This document shows positions 30,926-42,015 of a stretch of DNA of 64,000 bases, one piece after another. The stretch is taken from positions 4,340,001 to 4,404,000 of the forward strand of contig JAPVLO010000056.1 in NCBI GenBank assembly GCA_027257055.1, written 5' to 3'. The notes under the pieces are model-generated. The model searched no databases, was not told the origin of the DNA, and saw only the letters and a list, made by a program, of their open reading frames with translations. Position 1 is the first letter of the stretch. Each line of letters begins with the position of its first letter. The DNA is from Cephalopachus bancanus (Eukaryota > Chordata > Mammalia > Primates > Tarsiidae). Made by a program: the position numbers and the translations under genes.

Positions 30926-31755
30926 GATTTAAACAGAAGTACCACAGTTTAACTTTGCCGTTCCAATGAACAGAGAGTAGAATCCTCAATAGAAAACAGC
31001 AGGAGGGGGGTGGGGGTGGGGTGTGAACTGTTCCTTTGAAGACCCCTCAGTCCAATCTGGTCCTGCCCCCTGTATTCTGCGCATGGTGAGATGGGAGCTT
31101 AGGGATATCCCTGAGGTTGCATGCCTTGCTGGCAGAGATGAGGTCTCCTGATTCTCAGTGCACAACTCAGCCATGATATCAGGATGCCCCCTGTCCTCGT
31201 GAGAATAGGCTGCAGCAAAGACACAGCTGGTGAAGTGGGGACAAGAGACAGGGGTTGAGCAGGAATCAGTGGCGTGTGGCCTGCTGTCTTGGCAGCAGGC
31301 TGCCTGGTAGACTGGAGGATGCTAATAGTAAGAAAGTCACAGGGTGGATGATGAAGAGGAGCTCTGGGATGGCAGATCTGGGCTTTGGGGGGGCGCAGAC
31401 CCGTTGGCCTGGTCAACACAAAAACCATGAGAAAATGCCACAGAACCATCCCCAAATCAAAGGACTCTGACTCTTTGCAGCGGGTCATCCAGCCAGATAT
31501 CAAGAAAAGTGGACACTGCAAAAAAAACTCTAATAGAAGGAAGTGGTTTGAATTTCCTTTTTGCAGAAGGATGCTTCATTTAAATATAATTCGGTAGAAT
31601 TAAGTAGAAAGGGGAAGCACCCTGAGTCTTCCACTCGGACCTTGAAATTGACTTCTTGCAGAGAAGAAGAATCTAGAAATAGTCTCCTAGGGAACTAGGG
31701 GAGGATTTTATCAAAGAATTTCAACCCGGGTAGAAATGGATTTAACCGAATGTGT
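30925..31755. other. No recognisable gene or repeat; G-rich run
   Basis: Contains GGAGGGGGGTGGGGGTGGGG (31002-31021), a short quadruplex-capable run. A 140-codon minus frame and 70-codon plus frame overlap without family resemblance. Some 'TTTGCAG' acceptor-like sites occur but no coding exon follows. Confidence 0.4.
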
Positions 31756-31915
31756 TTCTACCTATCGAGCCCCTGTTCTGTGCTGGATACTTCAGTTAGT
31801 CCTTTTGATATTCTCCCCCACATCCTGGTAAAAACTCAGGCTCTCAGAGGGCAAGTGATTCACTGAAGAACACACAGCCAGGCAGGGCTAGTGCTCAGAT
31901 TCACTCCACCAGACT
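31755..31915 (-). repeat. MIR SINE fragment
   Basis: 'GAGGGCAAGTGATTCACTGA' and 'GGGCTAGTGCTCAGATTCAC' in antisense order. Confidence 0.75.
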
Positions 31916-32069
31916 GTTTATCAAAGTTTGCCCGCCAAACCAGTGGATACTCCCAGAAGCCTCCAGGCCTAAGTGAACTTCTCTTGTCTGTGAGCTAACA
32001 GTGAACAGGCTCGTGTCCTCCCTCTCCTGATTTGCAAAGTTCATTTCTGTCCAGCTAACCCGTCAGTAG

Positions 32070-32310
32070 ACCAGAGAAATCATGAGCACCTTGAAGACAG
32101 AAGCTGGTTTAATTCTTTTCTGTCTTCCTAGCACCAACTCAATGGCCAGAAACCAAGTAGATACTCAGGAAATAATGGCTCCCCCCATGCCAAGATCTTT
32201 CTGAGTATTATTAGCTCATCTCACCATCATACCAGACCAATGGTAGGCTTGGTCATCGCTATGTTTGAGGTGGGCAAACTGAGACACATGAAGGTAATAA
32301 ATTTCTTAGT
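32070..32310. repeat. L2 3' end (+) followed by MIR fragment (-)
   Basis: 32070-32185 has 'CATGAGCACCTTGAAGACAG' and 'AGTAGATACTCAGGAAATAA' (L2 sense tail). From 32195 'AGCTCATCTCACCATCATAC' and 'GTGGGCAAACTGAGACACAT' are MIR antisense. Confidence 0.7.
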
Positions 32311-32865
32311 ATATGTTGTTTAATTACTTCGTAAAAATAAAGGTATCTTGGCATGAGGAAGTGAGATGTCTTATGACACTTTTGTGCAGCAGTATTATAT
32401 GTATTTATATATACAAATAAATCTGACTTGACATTCCAATCCCCAATTTGGTAGTACATTTTAACTCTCTTATACAGGGTAGAGGTTACCCCAAATCCTG
32501 GGGTTTCTAAGGTGTGGAGTTTAAGATAAGGGTCTGTCTTTGGTCTTGAGCACCAAAATGTCCGAACTATAAAGGTGATATTAATGAGCTTAGATGTCAG
32601 AACCCTTCACAGCACAGGCCCCTTCTGAGAGGGACCCAGCAATGTGTCCAGACTGTCGGATATCATTTTAAAATTTGCAAAAGTAAATTAACCACAATGA
32701 ATGAAGACTGTTGTCTCCTTCCACTCCCATCTTTCCTCCATCACACTGCCCCTCCTGATAGATAAGTTGGAGTGGCCATGGGCATTTTGTATTTGCAATT
32801 TTTTTTTAAAAGAAAGATTCCCAAATTGTGCATGCTTCAACATCTTGGGCACTCAGACAGATATG
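32310..32865. other. No recognisable gene or repeat
   Basis: AT-rich near 32320-32420. Nothing gene-like. Confidence 0.35.
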
Positions 32866-32881
32866 AAAACCTTATGCAAGA

Positions 32882-33183
32882 GGCCGGGCTCAGTGGTTCA
32901 GCATGTAATCCCAGCACTTTGGGAGGCTGAAGCGAGTGGATTGCCTGAGCCTGTGGGTTCGATACCAGCCTGGGAAACTTGGCAAGACCTCATGTCTACA
33001 ATAAATTTTTTTAAAAAATTAGCCGGGCGTGGTAGCGTGCACCTGTAGTTCTGGCCACTTGGAAGGCTGAGGTGAAAGGATCACCGGAGCCCAGCAGGTC
33101 AGTGCTGGAGTAGCCATGAGCGTGCCACTACACCCAAGTCTGAGAGATGGAGTGACTCCAACTCCAAAAATAAATACAAAAAT
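32882..33183 (+). mobile_element. Alu SINE, local variant
   Basis: GGCCGGGCTCAGTGGTTCAG start, 'GCCTGAGCCTGTGGGTTCGA', 'CTACAATAAATTTTTTTAAA' linker, right arm 'AGCCGGGCGTGGTAGCGTGC' and 'GTGACTCCAACTCC' tail. The 16-base flanks at 32866-32881 and 33184-33199 match at 14 positions (core CTTATGCAAGA / CTTAAGCAAGA). Confidence 0.96.
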
Positions 33184-33284
33184 AAAATCTTAAGCAAGAA
33201 AAAAAATTCAGACTCCAATAAATAACCTAAGTAATACTATAGCATGATGGCCCTGAATTCTTATACATTGGCTCATCCTGAGAA

Positions 33285-33418
33285 TTTTTATTTTGTAAAA
33301 AAATTTTTTTAATGGAGAAGGCATTGCACTATGTTGTCCAGGTTGGTCTCAAACTCTTGTCCTCAAGCAATCCTTCTGCCTCGGCCTCACAGAGTGCTGG
33401 AATTACAGGCGTGTCTAC
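33285..33418 (-). mobile_element. Alu left-monomer fragment, antisense
   Basis: 'ACTATGTTGTCCAGGTTGGT', 'CTCAAACTCTTGTCCTCAAG' and 'AGTGCTGGAATTACAGGCGT' are one antisense Alu arm. The second arm is absent, so it is either a free left-monomer (FLAM-like) or a truncated Alu. Confidence 0.85.
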
Positions 33419-33419
33419 A

Positions 33420-34019
33420 AATTTTCTTCAGGTTAATAGACTCTCCTTATTAAAATATACGTGTCCAATCTTCAGAAGCCTGTAGTCAAGGTGAGATGAC
33501 TATGAGAACAGAGAGCCCATGTTTACTTCTGCAGTGCTCGATCTAAAGGAGGCAGCCACCCGACCCTTCCTGCTGTGGGTGGCAGCTTTTCTTGAAAGCC
33601 CTAGAACCATGATTCTTCACGTGAAGTCCTGGCTTTTTCTTTTGCTCTTTCAGACGCAGTTCCTGCCCCTCCTGGATTGGGGTACTCTCTGGGAGTGGGA
33701 TGCAGCTCCCCATGCTTGGAAACAGCAGCCTCCACAGTTTATTTTGCCATCTTGGAGACTCCCTGCCAGAGTCAGGCCACTCCCCCTTTTCAACCTGAGA
33801 ACTAGCCTTGCCAACCCTTCCTCTCTGGAATAATCGATCCTTATTTACCTAGAGAAGCAAGAAGCAGGAGAGAGGATGTGTAAGGATTCCTCAGACCTTC
33901 AGAAAGACAAGCGTGGCCTCCCTTTCTCTTGGGAAGTTGGGAAAAAACACACATGCCCCAGCAGGTGGGCAGAAACTAAGCCCACAACCAAAACAACCCA
34001 AAGGTAAGTTCCCCTCTTT
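33420..34019. other. No recognisable gene or repeat
   Basis: A 104-codon plus frame at 33519 has a hydrophobic middle but no recognised family and no splice support. Confidence 0.35.
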
Positions 34020-34151
34020 AAATCATCTGCCTTGGGCAACCCTATCGCCCCCGCCCCCCACACACACACTGTGGGTCCTTTGCTGTCCTCTCAATAAACC
34101 CTGCTTTCTAAAAAAACAAAACAAAACAAAACAAAAAAATCATCTGCCTTG
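34020..34151 (+). mobile_element. L1-mobilised polyadenylated retrocopy of an ERV LTR R-region
   Basis: AAATCATCTGCCTTG is present at 34020-34034 and again, perfectly, at 34137-34151. Between them lies about 75 bp ending CTCTCAATAAACCCTGCTTT plus a tail of A and (AAAAC)n (34110-34136). AATAAA is at 34093-34098, about 12 bases before the tail. Duplicated target, poly(A) tail and 5' truncation are the marks of L1-mediated retrotransposition of an mRNA. The insert's 'CTGTGGG...CTGTCCTCTCAATAAA' resembles the R region of the ERV1-like LTR at 28.5-29.2 kb, so the template was probably a transcript ending in such an LTR. A cellular mRNA 3' end with similar sequence is the alternative. Confidence 0.8.
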
Positions 34152-34860
34152 ATACAATACTTGCAGAGAACTTTGAAAGACCCCACCTTACCAGGACACT
34201 GAGAGGTTTGTCTCGGGATCATCATTTACCTGTGGCTTCAGTGCAGGACGCTGAGGACAAAAAGGAAACACTCAGGGAGAAGTACCTGCAGCTGGAGAGG
34301 AGCTGAGCTGTAGCTCTGTCCAGGTGTGTCTGACTCCGCTACCCAGGATTCCCTTTGCCCACATGGGGAGGCACGGATTGAAAGGGGGCGAACTTCCTGG
34401 AAGAAGTGGCACTGCCACTAAGTCTTAAACAACAGAAGGGTTTCTCCTGGATAACAAGGGTGGGGAAGCCACGATTGAAACAGTTCCAAAAATGCAGATG
34501 CTTTTGTAAACACAGTCAGGCAAAGTGACCTGGCACCAGGAGAGAGGCCAGTGGTGACACAGCAGACGTGGGAGATGTGGTTGTTTTTAGTCCCTTGGAT
34601 GGAGTTCAAAGCAAAAGTCCCTGATATCCCCTGAAGAAAGAACATCCAGGTTATGTAGCTGCCCAGAGCCGAGTAAACAGGATTATTGGAACCTGTGATG
34701 GCCTCAGCTGGTCGCACTGGCTGCGGCCTGGCTGGCGCGAGGAGACAGGGCGGCAGGGAAGTGGCTGAGATTAGGAGCCGCCCTGGCCTCTGGACTTGGG
34801 TCCCTGGGGAGACACCTCTGTGGGGACAACCTGTCTAGGGCACTTGGAATCTGTATCTCG
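34152..34860. other. No recognisable gene or repeat; small CpG-containing patch
   Basis: 34705-34790 is GC-rich with several CpGs (for example GGCTGGCGCGAGGAG), too short to call a CpG island. The rest shows no gene or repeat. Confidence 0.35.
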
Positions 34861-34864
34861 GGTC

Positions 34865-35155
34865 GGAAACTATACACAGCCTTTGACTCAACAACTCTGC
34901 TTCTAGGAATTCAAGGAGAAGAAAGAGATATGGAAAGATATACATACAAGGATGTTCACCTTAGTGTTGTTAATAATCAAGAAAAATTGGAGGCAACTTA
35001 CATACCTTAGGAAACTTACTGTGCATCTATATGACAGAAAAATTTTAGCCATTAATATTCATGCGGTAAAATAATATTTGCTGACATTGAAAATGTAGGA
35101 TATTTTGCCAAGTCGGGGGAAAATGGTTATAAGACAGTATGCTCCACGTGCTCTT
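34865..35155 (+). mobile_element. Old L1 (L1M-type) 3' fragment
   Basis: 'ACTCAACAACTCTGCTTCTA', 'GATGTTCACCTTAGTGTTGT' and 'AATTGGAGGCAACTTACATA' match the ORF2-end/3' region of old L1. Confidence 0.85.
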
Positions 35156-35162
35156 AATTATG

Positions 35163-35400
35163 TAACTATTTATGATGATGACAGTTATCAAGCACTTTCC
35201 ATGTGCCAGGCATGGCTCTAAACATTTTAAATATGTTAGTACATTTAATCATGCAACAAAGAAATTTTTATTAACGCTATTTTACACATAAGGAGACTGA
35301 AACACAGTGTGTTTAAGTTACTTGTCTAAGATCACACAGCGGTAAGTGGCAGAAACTGTGAATGAGGCAATCTGACTCCAGAGCCCTTACGTAGACCATG
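35163..35400 (-). repeat. MIR SINE, long copy
   Basis: 'CATGTGCCAGGCATGGCTCT', 'CATAAGGAGACTGAAACACA' and 'ATCACACAGCGGTAAGTGGC' in antisense order. Confidence 0.95.
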
Positions 35401-35644
35401 AAGCTAGCCATGCTCTCTCTTCCCGGGTGTGTGTGTCTGTATGGTTTTTTCCCTCTTTCTTAGAGAGAATTTAATGTTACATGTGTTGTGAGTAATCCCC
35501 TCCTTGGACAAGCTCGGGCAACTATTTCCATGATGGAGGTGAACATCGCAGCCAGTGTAGGCTCTTAAAGATGTCTACACCTTGAATACAGAAACTAAAC
35601 TCCACACCTCTTGGGATCTTGCACAGGCCAGACACAGCCATTCC

Positions 35645-35955
35645 CCAATTCTCTTATTCAGCAAACTAGTGGTTAAGTGCCAGTTCTGCCCAGACCCTAT
35701 TCTAGGTTCTGAGGCCCCAGCAGTGAGCAAGGCAAGGCCAATTCGCTAATGAGACTTCCATCCACGTGGGGGAGGTAGGGAGGTAACCAGTAAAGAAAGA
35801 GCCAAGAAAAATATCAGCTGGAGCTCAGTGCTCTGGAGAGCACTGCCATTGGAATGGCACCATAGGGTGGGACCATGGGCTTGGGAAGGCGACCTTTGAG
35901 AGTAGGCGTTTCAGCTGAAACTTGAGTGACCAACAGGAGAGACGACAGAGAGGGA
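35645..35955 (-). mobile_element. L2 LINE 3' end, antisense
   Basis: 'GCCCAGACCCTATTCTAGGT', 'CCCCAGCAGTGAGCAAGGCA' and 'GTTTCAGCTGAAACTTGAGT' follow reversed L2. Confidence 0.85.
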
Positions 35956-36370
35956 GAAAGCAAATCCAGTAAAATGTTAACGTTTGGGAAATCTAGGTTA
36001 AAGATGCCTTAAATTTGTTTGTATATGTGTTGTGATCTTTCTATGTCAACATTATTTTAAAATAAAAGGTTAAAACATATCAAAATGAATATATTACAAA
36101 TAAAAATGATCACTCTGCATCTAAGGAAGTGGAGTTAGTAGGGCTTGCTGGTGAAGGGCATGTAGTGAGTGAAGAAACCAAGCAGCAAATAGATGATGCT
36201 GGTGTCTTTGACCCAAGTAGCGTGAGGCTGAGATTTGGGAAGTCAAAACCAGCATTCTTTTTTTGACCCTGTTAAACTGAGATACATGGTAGTCAGTTTA
36301 CAAACTAGCATATTATTGTCTTCTCAGCAAGTCTTCTCCCATCCTCCTGTGAATCAGTTAGGATTGGGAT
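35955..36370. other. No recognisable gene or repeat
   Basis: AT-rich segment 36000-36110 may be a further L1 tail remnant. Nothing else is seen. Confidence 0.35.
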
Positions 36371-36380
36371 GATACTTCTC

Positions 36381-36670
36381 CTTTTTTTTTTAATCAGGGT
36401 CTCGCCTAGGTTGGGGTGCAGTGGCATGATCACAGCTCACCGCAGCCTTGACTTCCTGGGCTCAGGTGATCCTTTCACCTCAGCCTCCCAAGTAGCTGGG
36501 ACTATAGGCATGCACTACCACAACTGGCTAATTTTTTTTTTCTCATTTCTGGTAGAGCTGAGGTCTCGCTATGTTGCCCTGGCTGGTCTTGAACTATTGG
36601 GCTCAAGCACTACTCCTGCCTTGGCTTCCCAAAGTGCTGGGATTACAGGTATGAGCTACTGTACCTAGTT
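36381..36670 (-). mobile_element. Alu SINE (old, J-like), antisense
   Basis: 'CAGTGGCATGATCACAGCTC', 'TCAGCCTCCCAAGTAGCTGG' and 'AAAGTGCTGGGATTACAGGT' are generic antisense Alu, not the local variant. ATACTTCT is found on both sides (36372-36379 and 36672-36679). Confidence 0.95.
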
Positions 36671-36689
36671 AATACTTCTTGTTAATTGA

Positions 36690-36785
36690 TAAAGAAGCTG
36701 AGGCCAAGAGTGGGGAAATAATTGCCAAAGGTCTCATGGCAGAATTAGAGGCCAAAGTCAGATCTTCTGAATCCACTTAAACATA
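36690..36785 (-). repeat. MIR SINE fragment
   Basis: 'AAGAAGCTGAGGCCAAGAGT' and 'TCATGGCAGAATTAGAGGCC' in antisense order. Confidence 0.7.
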
Positions 36786-37320
36786 GCACTTCCCAAGGCT
36801 GAGTGACAGGAGACATAGCACATCTATTTTCCGTTGCTGTAAAATAGTATAGATGTTGAAAACATCGGCCTGTGGAGGGCGTATGTAAACTCAATAGATT
36901 AAGGGTGGCTGGCACAACACTCCTTAGAAGCTATCAAGGATTCCCAGTAAGCCATGAATCAATTTAATCCCAACAGGTACAGTGCCATGAACTGCAACTT
37001 GACTTCTCCATTTTTATGATTTTATAATTATTATTTAAAAAGTAGGAAAAGCCACCTGTTTCTCTCCAAAGATAATTGTGAGAATCAGCATCCAAAGGTA
37101 ATAGCGCAAACAAAAGGGCTTTGTGGTCCTCAACATTGTTAGACAGAACACCTGATTGGGCCTTAGGGTCACGTTCATTATCTCCAAGCACATGGCAAGT
37201 GCTTCAAGTAGCCTTTGGAAGTCACCCGCGTGATTGGCTCAACTGGCTCAACTGCTGCCAGTTTGGAGAACAATTTAAAATTCTAAGACACAGAAACAAA
37301 CAAACTCATAAGCTTAGAGG
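36785..37320. other. No recognisable gene or repeat
   Basis: Only short unsupported frames. Confidence 0.35.
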
Positions 37321-37495
37321 AAGGGAGCTGACACTTATCACTAAAGTGACACCTGCCAGGGCACTGTTGCCTCATTTAAACGCTCTCCCCAACAGTCTCT
37401 TGAGGCAGCCCCGTGAATCCTGTTTTAAAGAAGAGAAAACTAAGACTTAAAGCATTAAGCAACAGAGTCCCGTGCTGGCAGTGAGCCCACTCTGT
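37320..37495 (-). repeat. MIR SINE fragment
   Basis: 'AGAGAAAACTAAGACTTAAA' and 'GTCCCGTGCTGGCAGTGAGC' in antisense order. Confidence 0.7.
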
Positions 37496-38190
37496 CTAAT
37501 GCCAAAGTCCGCCCCCTTTCTGCAGCCCCCTGGCCCCATGGCCAGATCAGCCCTCTCTGCTCCCAAAGATGAAGGCTAACCAGTCACAGGGTTGTAAGAA
37601 TGAGTTGCCTTGGAATCCACTCTGCTTTCAGGTCCCCGCCACCCTAAATCAATGATCTGCATTATTTCATTGAGAAGGTATGCATGCTTGATTTATGTTG
37701 GCACAGAGCAAGCTGTAAATTATGCCCATGGACCCGTGGAAGTCTTTTCTCACATTGAAGATGTTTATAGAAACAGGAAACATGGCCTTTGCATGAATAT
37801 ACTGGTCCTCTCTATGTCAACATCATCATAAATAGATGTATCCAGGATCTCCGCCTGGACTGTTTTCCATAGATACTCAGCAAGCCCATGAGGTAGGTTG
37901 TTATTACCAAGAAGGAGCAAAGAGACCATCCCTCACGTCTAGAACTTATCCTGACAGGAAGCCCTCTTGATTGAAAACCATTAAAAAAATGCCCCACCCT
38001 GCATTCCACCCCTTCTCTGTTGCTAGCCACTGGGCCTGGTCCTTTAAGATATCTCTCTTTTTGTTGCAACTTTGAGCTACAGTCTCCTGACTTGAAATCC
38101 AAAGTTGTGGGGCTGTTCTCTGCTCCTGGAAAAGTGGGCTCACCCTGTGGACTGAAAACACCTACAGTCTCACTGCTTTTTCCAGTTTAT
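37495..38190. other. No recognisable gene or repeat
   Basis: Open frames of 71-96 codons on the minus strand lack family resemblance. Confidence 0.35.
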
Positions 38191-38300
38191 AAAGCTGTTC
38201 CACCCTTTATCACAGTGCACTCTCACAAGGGTCGTGTAAGGACTAGTATCCCCATTTTGCAGATGAAGAGAATGAGGCACAGGGAAGAAAAGGTCTATTA
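38190..38300 (-). repeat. MIR SINE fragment
   Basis: 'TATCCCCATTTTGCAGATGA' and 'AGAATGAGGCACAGGGAAGA' in antisense order. Confidence 0.8.
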
Positions 38301-38534
38301 TTGGACTTTGAATTTCTCACTGAACTTCGCATTAAACTCTGCCCCTCTCAAAAAAATTGACAATGATTGTAGATGATTACTACCATAGCCATCAGGGAGA
38401 AACCTGCCAGAATAGCCAGGACACTTACAGAGGACTCAAATTAAATAGAATTTGTAAAGTCAATATTGCAGAGGTGTGGGCAGAGTTAGGGACCAACACC
38501 CAGGGACCCATAGCAGCAGGTAGCTGATAGCACC

Positions 38535-38912
38535 TGTTGGGGGCTGAATCGTGTTTCTCCCAAATTTATATATTGAAGTCCTAACCCCAGGGAACACAGA
38601 GTGTGTCTGTATTTGGAGATAGGGTCTTCAAAGAGATAAGTAAGCTAAAATAACATAATTGTGTGACCCTAGTCCAATATGACTGGTGTCCTTAAAAGAA
38701 AAGGAAGAATGGGCACAGACACGTAGAGAGGAAAGACCATGTGAAGACACGGAGAAAAGACAACCACAAGCCAAGGAGAGAGGCCTCTGAAGAAATCAGC
38801 CTTGCCAATACCTTGATTTCAGACTTAACCTCCAGGTCTGTGAGAGAATAAATGTCTGTTGTTTAAGATCCCAGCCTGTGATATTTTGTTATGGCAGACC
38901 TAACAACTAACA
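38535..38912 (+). mobile_element. MaLR solo LTR (MLT1-type)
   Basis: Starts TGTTGGGGGCTGAATCGTGT. 'GTCCTAACCCCAGGGAACAC', 'GGAGATAGGGTCTTCAAAGA', 'GCCTTGCCAATACCTTGATT' and 'TGTGATATTTTGTTATGGCA' follow MLT1 order to CTAACA. Confidence 0.93.
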
Positions 38913-39094
38913 CGTCACCCTTTAAGCTTGAAAGTCAAGGAGAGTGATACGAGTACATAGCTCACCACTCCCCTACCGTCCTCTGATCTACTAGGGCCTT
39001 CCATGGGCTGTAACCAACTAAAACCGGATAAGATAAGGGTATAATTAGGATATGATCACTGTCAGAGCTCTGGGTAAAGACTATGCAGATTCCT

Positions 39095-39505
39095 TCATAG
39101 TCATTCATTCAACAAATATTCATCAAATGCCTACAATGTACCAGGAGGCACTCTACGTGCTATAACTATAAAGATAAATAAGATAGGATACCCACCCCTC
39201 AAGGGGTTGCATAAAAGGCCGACCCTACTATGTGTTCTACCATATCAGTGCCCCACTGTCTAATGTAGTCCACAAGCTGAGCCTTGCTGTTTGAGCATGA
39301 TGCTATGGCAGCAAAGAGGAGGGGTCATTCACTCAGCCAGGGAGGTGCAAAGAGAACCAGATAGGAGGTACACTCTAGCTGCCCCTTGAAGGATGTGGGA
39401 GACTTTTCAGAAGGAAAGGTCATGTTGGGCTGAGGGATATGCAAAGACCCTGAGATGAGAAAAGGGGAAGGTCCCTTTGGAAGGAGAGGTTGAAAGAGCA
39501 ATGTA
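39095..39505 (-). mobile_element. L2 LINE 3' end, antisense
   Basis: 'GTCATTCATTCAACAAATAT' at 39101, 'CTACAATGTACCAGGAGGCA', then 'GGATATGCAAAGACCCTGAG' deeper in; reversed L2 order. Confidence 0.88.
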
Positions 39506-39599
39506 AACCCTATATACTTAGAGTCACTTCTTAACTGCATTGCCTCACAGCACCATGTTGTCTGTGGCTGGGGCACTCATTTGTACCTGCAGACATATA

Positions 39600-39730
39600 G
39601 GTCAGTGGCAAGAACAGAATTCTAGAGTCTTGGGTTCAAGCTCCAGTGCCAGCACCTGCTCCCCATAAGTGACTTGGGTAAGTCATTCAACCCTTCTGAG
39701 CCTCTAGTTTATCTTTAGTCAACTGATCAG
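39600..39730 (+). repeat. MIR SINE
   Basis: 'GTCTTGGGTTCAAGCTCCAG', 'AAGTGACTTGGGTAAGTCAT' and 'CAACCCTTCTGAGCCTCTAG' in sense order. Confidence 0.85.
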
Positions 39731-40060
39731 CCAACACTATTGTGTGACTTTTTGGTTCCAAGACCCAGAGCTATAAGAATGCATGGTGTGGCCTTGGAAG
39801 CCTGTAGTGAAGAGGCTGACCCTTTACTAAGCCCCTCTGTGCATAAGAAAAGGCATCTACAGATGAGCTCAAAGTGCTCTGGAAACACACTGGTTAATGT
39901 GCTACCTTCACACTTCCCAGGGATGCGGAGGGAGTTTGGAGAAATAACAAAATAAATGCTTGTAGGCTGTCCCTATTATTGGGTGATGGCCATGGCCACT
40001 GACATGTTAGGTAAGAGTTCTTTCATTTTTGGCATTCCCATTGCATTCCCTGATTATCCC
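39730..40060. other. No recognisable gene or repeat
   Basis: A 71-codon plus frame only; no family. Confidence 0.35.
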
Positions 40061-40945
40061 TACCTTGGCACCTTGGCTCACACCATGTCCATCTCATGCC
40101 TTTCTACTTAAATCCCTCCCATTCTTCATGGTCAAGGTCTAGACCCATCTGCTCCAGGAATCTTGCTCAGAGAACGTCAGGCCACAAGAGCTATACCCTT
40201 CTCTGAACTCTGTCACATTTATGGGCTCATTAGGCATTTATTCATTAGTAAAAGACAGCTTTGGGCTATCCTAGGAGGGTCCAATGCTATCTGGATCAGA
40301 GAATGCCAGGGCTGGATAGGATCTTAAAAGGCCATTATCAAGCCTTTAGTCTCACTCCTCAAAGCTAGTGCCTATGGCAGCCAGAGTGAGTATCCTACAA
40401 TACAGATTGGAGCATACCCTTCTACTTAAAACCAGGTGATTCTACAACTGATTGTTGGAAAGGGAGCACAGTGGAGGTGAAAGGGATGCTTTACTTTATA
40501 CTAGGACAACAGGCAGGACAGCAGCTAGGATAATACCAAGCCAACTAGGACACATAGTCCCCATGTGACCTGCTGACCTCTTCTGTACTTCAATCAACCT
40601 AGTTTCCTAGCATCCAGTGAACAACTTGTAGTTAACCAAATGTTCCTTGCTGGTTCTGGCCTCTGTGCCTTGCACATACTCCCTGTTCCTCAAATGTCCT
40701 CCTCCTCACCCTATGCATTTCGTTCTTAAGTCTAAAGCTCAAGGGTTGCCTTCTATGTGAAGCCTTCTGAGCCTGGGACAAAGCCAACTCCTTCTAGCAG
40801 ACTTTGTGTGGTCTCCTAGCACATGGGTATGGCTACTTATGAGCCCATCATCTTCTCCCACTAGATTCTAAGCCCCCAGAGGCTGTGAGTCATGACCATT
40901 GTCTTCTCAGTCACTCGTCCAATGTTTGCATGTAAATGCTAAGTA
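40060..40945 (+). mobile_element. L2 LINE fragments, sense
   Basis: Three blocks are in view: 40110-40260 ('CATTCTTCATGGTCAAGGTC'), 40375-40440 ('GGCAGCCAGAGTGAGTATCC', from the RT C-terminal zone) and 40660-40945 ('TGCCTTGCACATACTCCCTG', 'CACTAGATTCTAAGCCCCCA'). The first block is out of order for a single element, so at least two L2 insertions are present. Confidence 0.7.
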
Positions 40946-41234
40946 GTTTGTCATTATTACTGCTAATGACAAATGAGATGTGACATATGAGATAGTTTAC
41001 CTTCACATCTGGTGCTTTTCCAATTCAAATTTGGATGTGCAGGCCACACATCCCAATGAGGGCAGACTTCTTAATTGTATCATGTTGCAAAAATCGAGGT
41101 TTATTCTAGGGAAGTTGCTATGGTTACAGCACTGCCTGCAGTGTCAGAACCTAAGGCATGGCCTTCTGTGTCTCCTAGAGAGGCAAATCCTCACCTCAAT
41201 GTATGTAAGGCGACATACATTGTGTAAAAATAGT

Positions 41235-41665
41235 CCAAAGTCCTGGCTAAAGAAAATGTGATTTATATACATGATGGAATAGTACACAGCCACAAAGAAG
41301 AACAAAATCGTGTCCTTTGCAGCAACATGGATGCAGCTGGAGACCATCATTCTAAGTGAACTATTACAGAAACAAAAAACTAAATACCGCATGTTGTCAC
41401 TCATAAGCAGGCACTAAATATCGGACACAGGGACACCAAGGTGAGAGCAACTAACTCTGGACACTACTAGCAGAGGAAAGGAGGATAAGAGGAAAAAAAC
41501 CACCCATTGGGTACCATGCCCACTACCAGGGAGAAAGTAGACTTGCTAAAGACCAAACGTCCCCTGCATGCAATTTACTTATGTAGCAAATCCTCACATG
41601 TACACAACTCTAAAATAAAATTAAAATGCTGAAAATGGAAACAAAGGAAAAACAAAAAAATAGCC
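41235..41665 (+). mobile_element. L1 3' fragment, older subfamily
   Basis: 'ATATACATGATGGAATAGTA', 'TGTCCTTTGCAGCAACATGG', 'CATGTTGTCACTCATAAGCA' and a poly(A)-rich end 'AAAATAAAATTAAAAT'. The 3' UTR differs from the main L1 family in this window. Confidence 0.92.
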
Positions 41666-41704
41666 CAAAATTTTTCAGTACCAGGTGAGTGTTGAAAACA
41701 GGGC

Positions 41705-42015
41705 TGTCATGGACTGAATGGTGTTGGACACCATCATACTTAGTGACCTATCACCGAAACAAGGAACTGCATACCAAATGTTCTCACTTAATAAGTGGAC
41801 CCTGAACACTAGTCATATTAGCATAAGGGAGTCATTGGGCACTGCCAGGTAAGAAAGTGAGGGATGGAAGGGAAACATAACAACACAAAGGATACCTGGT
41901 CTTAGACAAGGGGAAGTGAGAACCAGTTGGAGGCCCAAACTTCACCTGCTTGCAGTCTACTTATGTATCTAACCCTTACTTATATCCCACATCTCTCTAT
42001 AAAAAAGCTCCGGAT
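41705..42015 (+). mobile_element. L1 3' fragment
   Basis: 'ATGTTCTCACTTAATAAGTG', 'GATACCTGGTCTTAGACAAG' and 'CTTCACCTGCTTGCAGTCTA' are L1 3' UTR. It lies directly downstream of another sense L1 end. Confidence 0.88.

Noticed and set aside
31440..31597. Possible exon after a TTTGCAG acceptor-like site
   Set aside because: No donor site follows in a suitable place and the peptide resembles no family.
34705..34790. CpG island/promoter
   Set aside because: Only about 90 bp with a handful of CpGs; too small.
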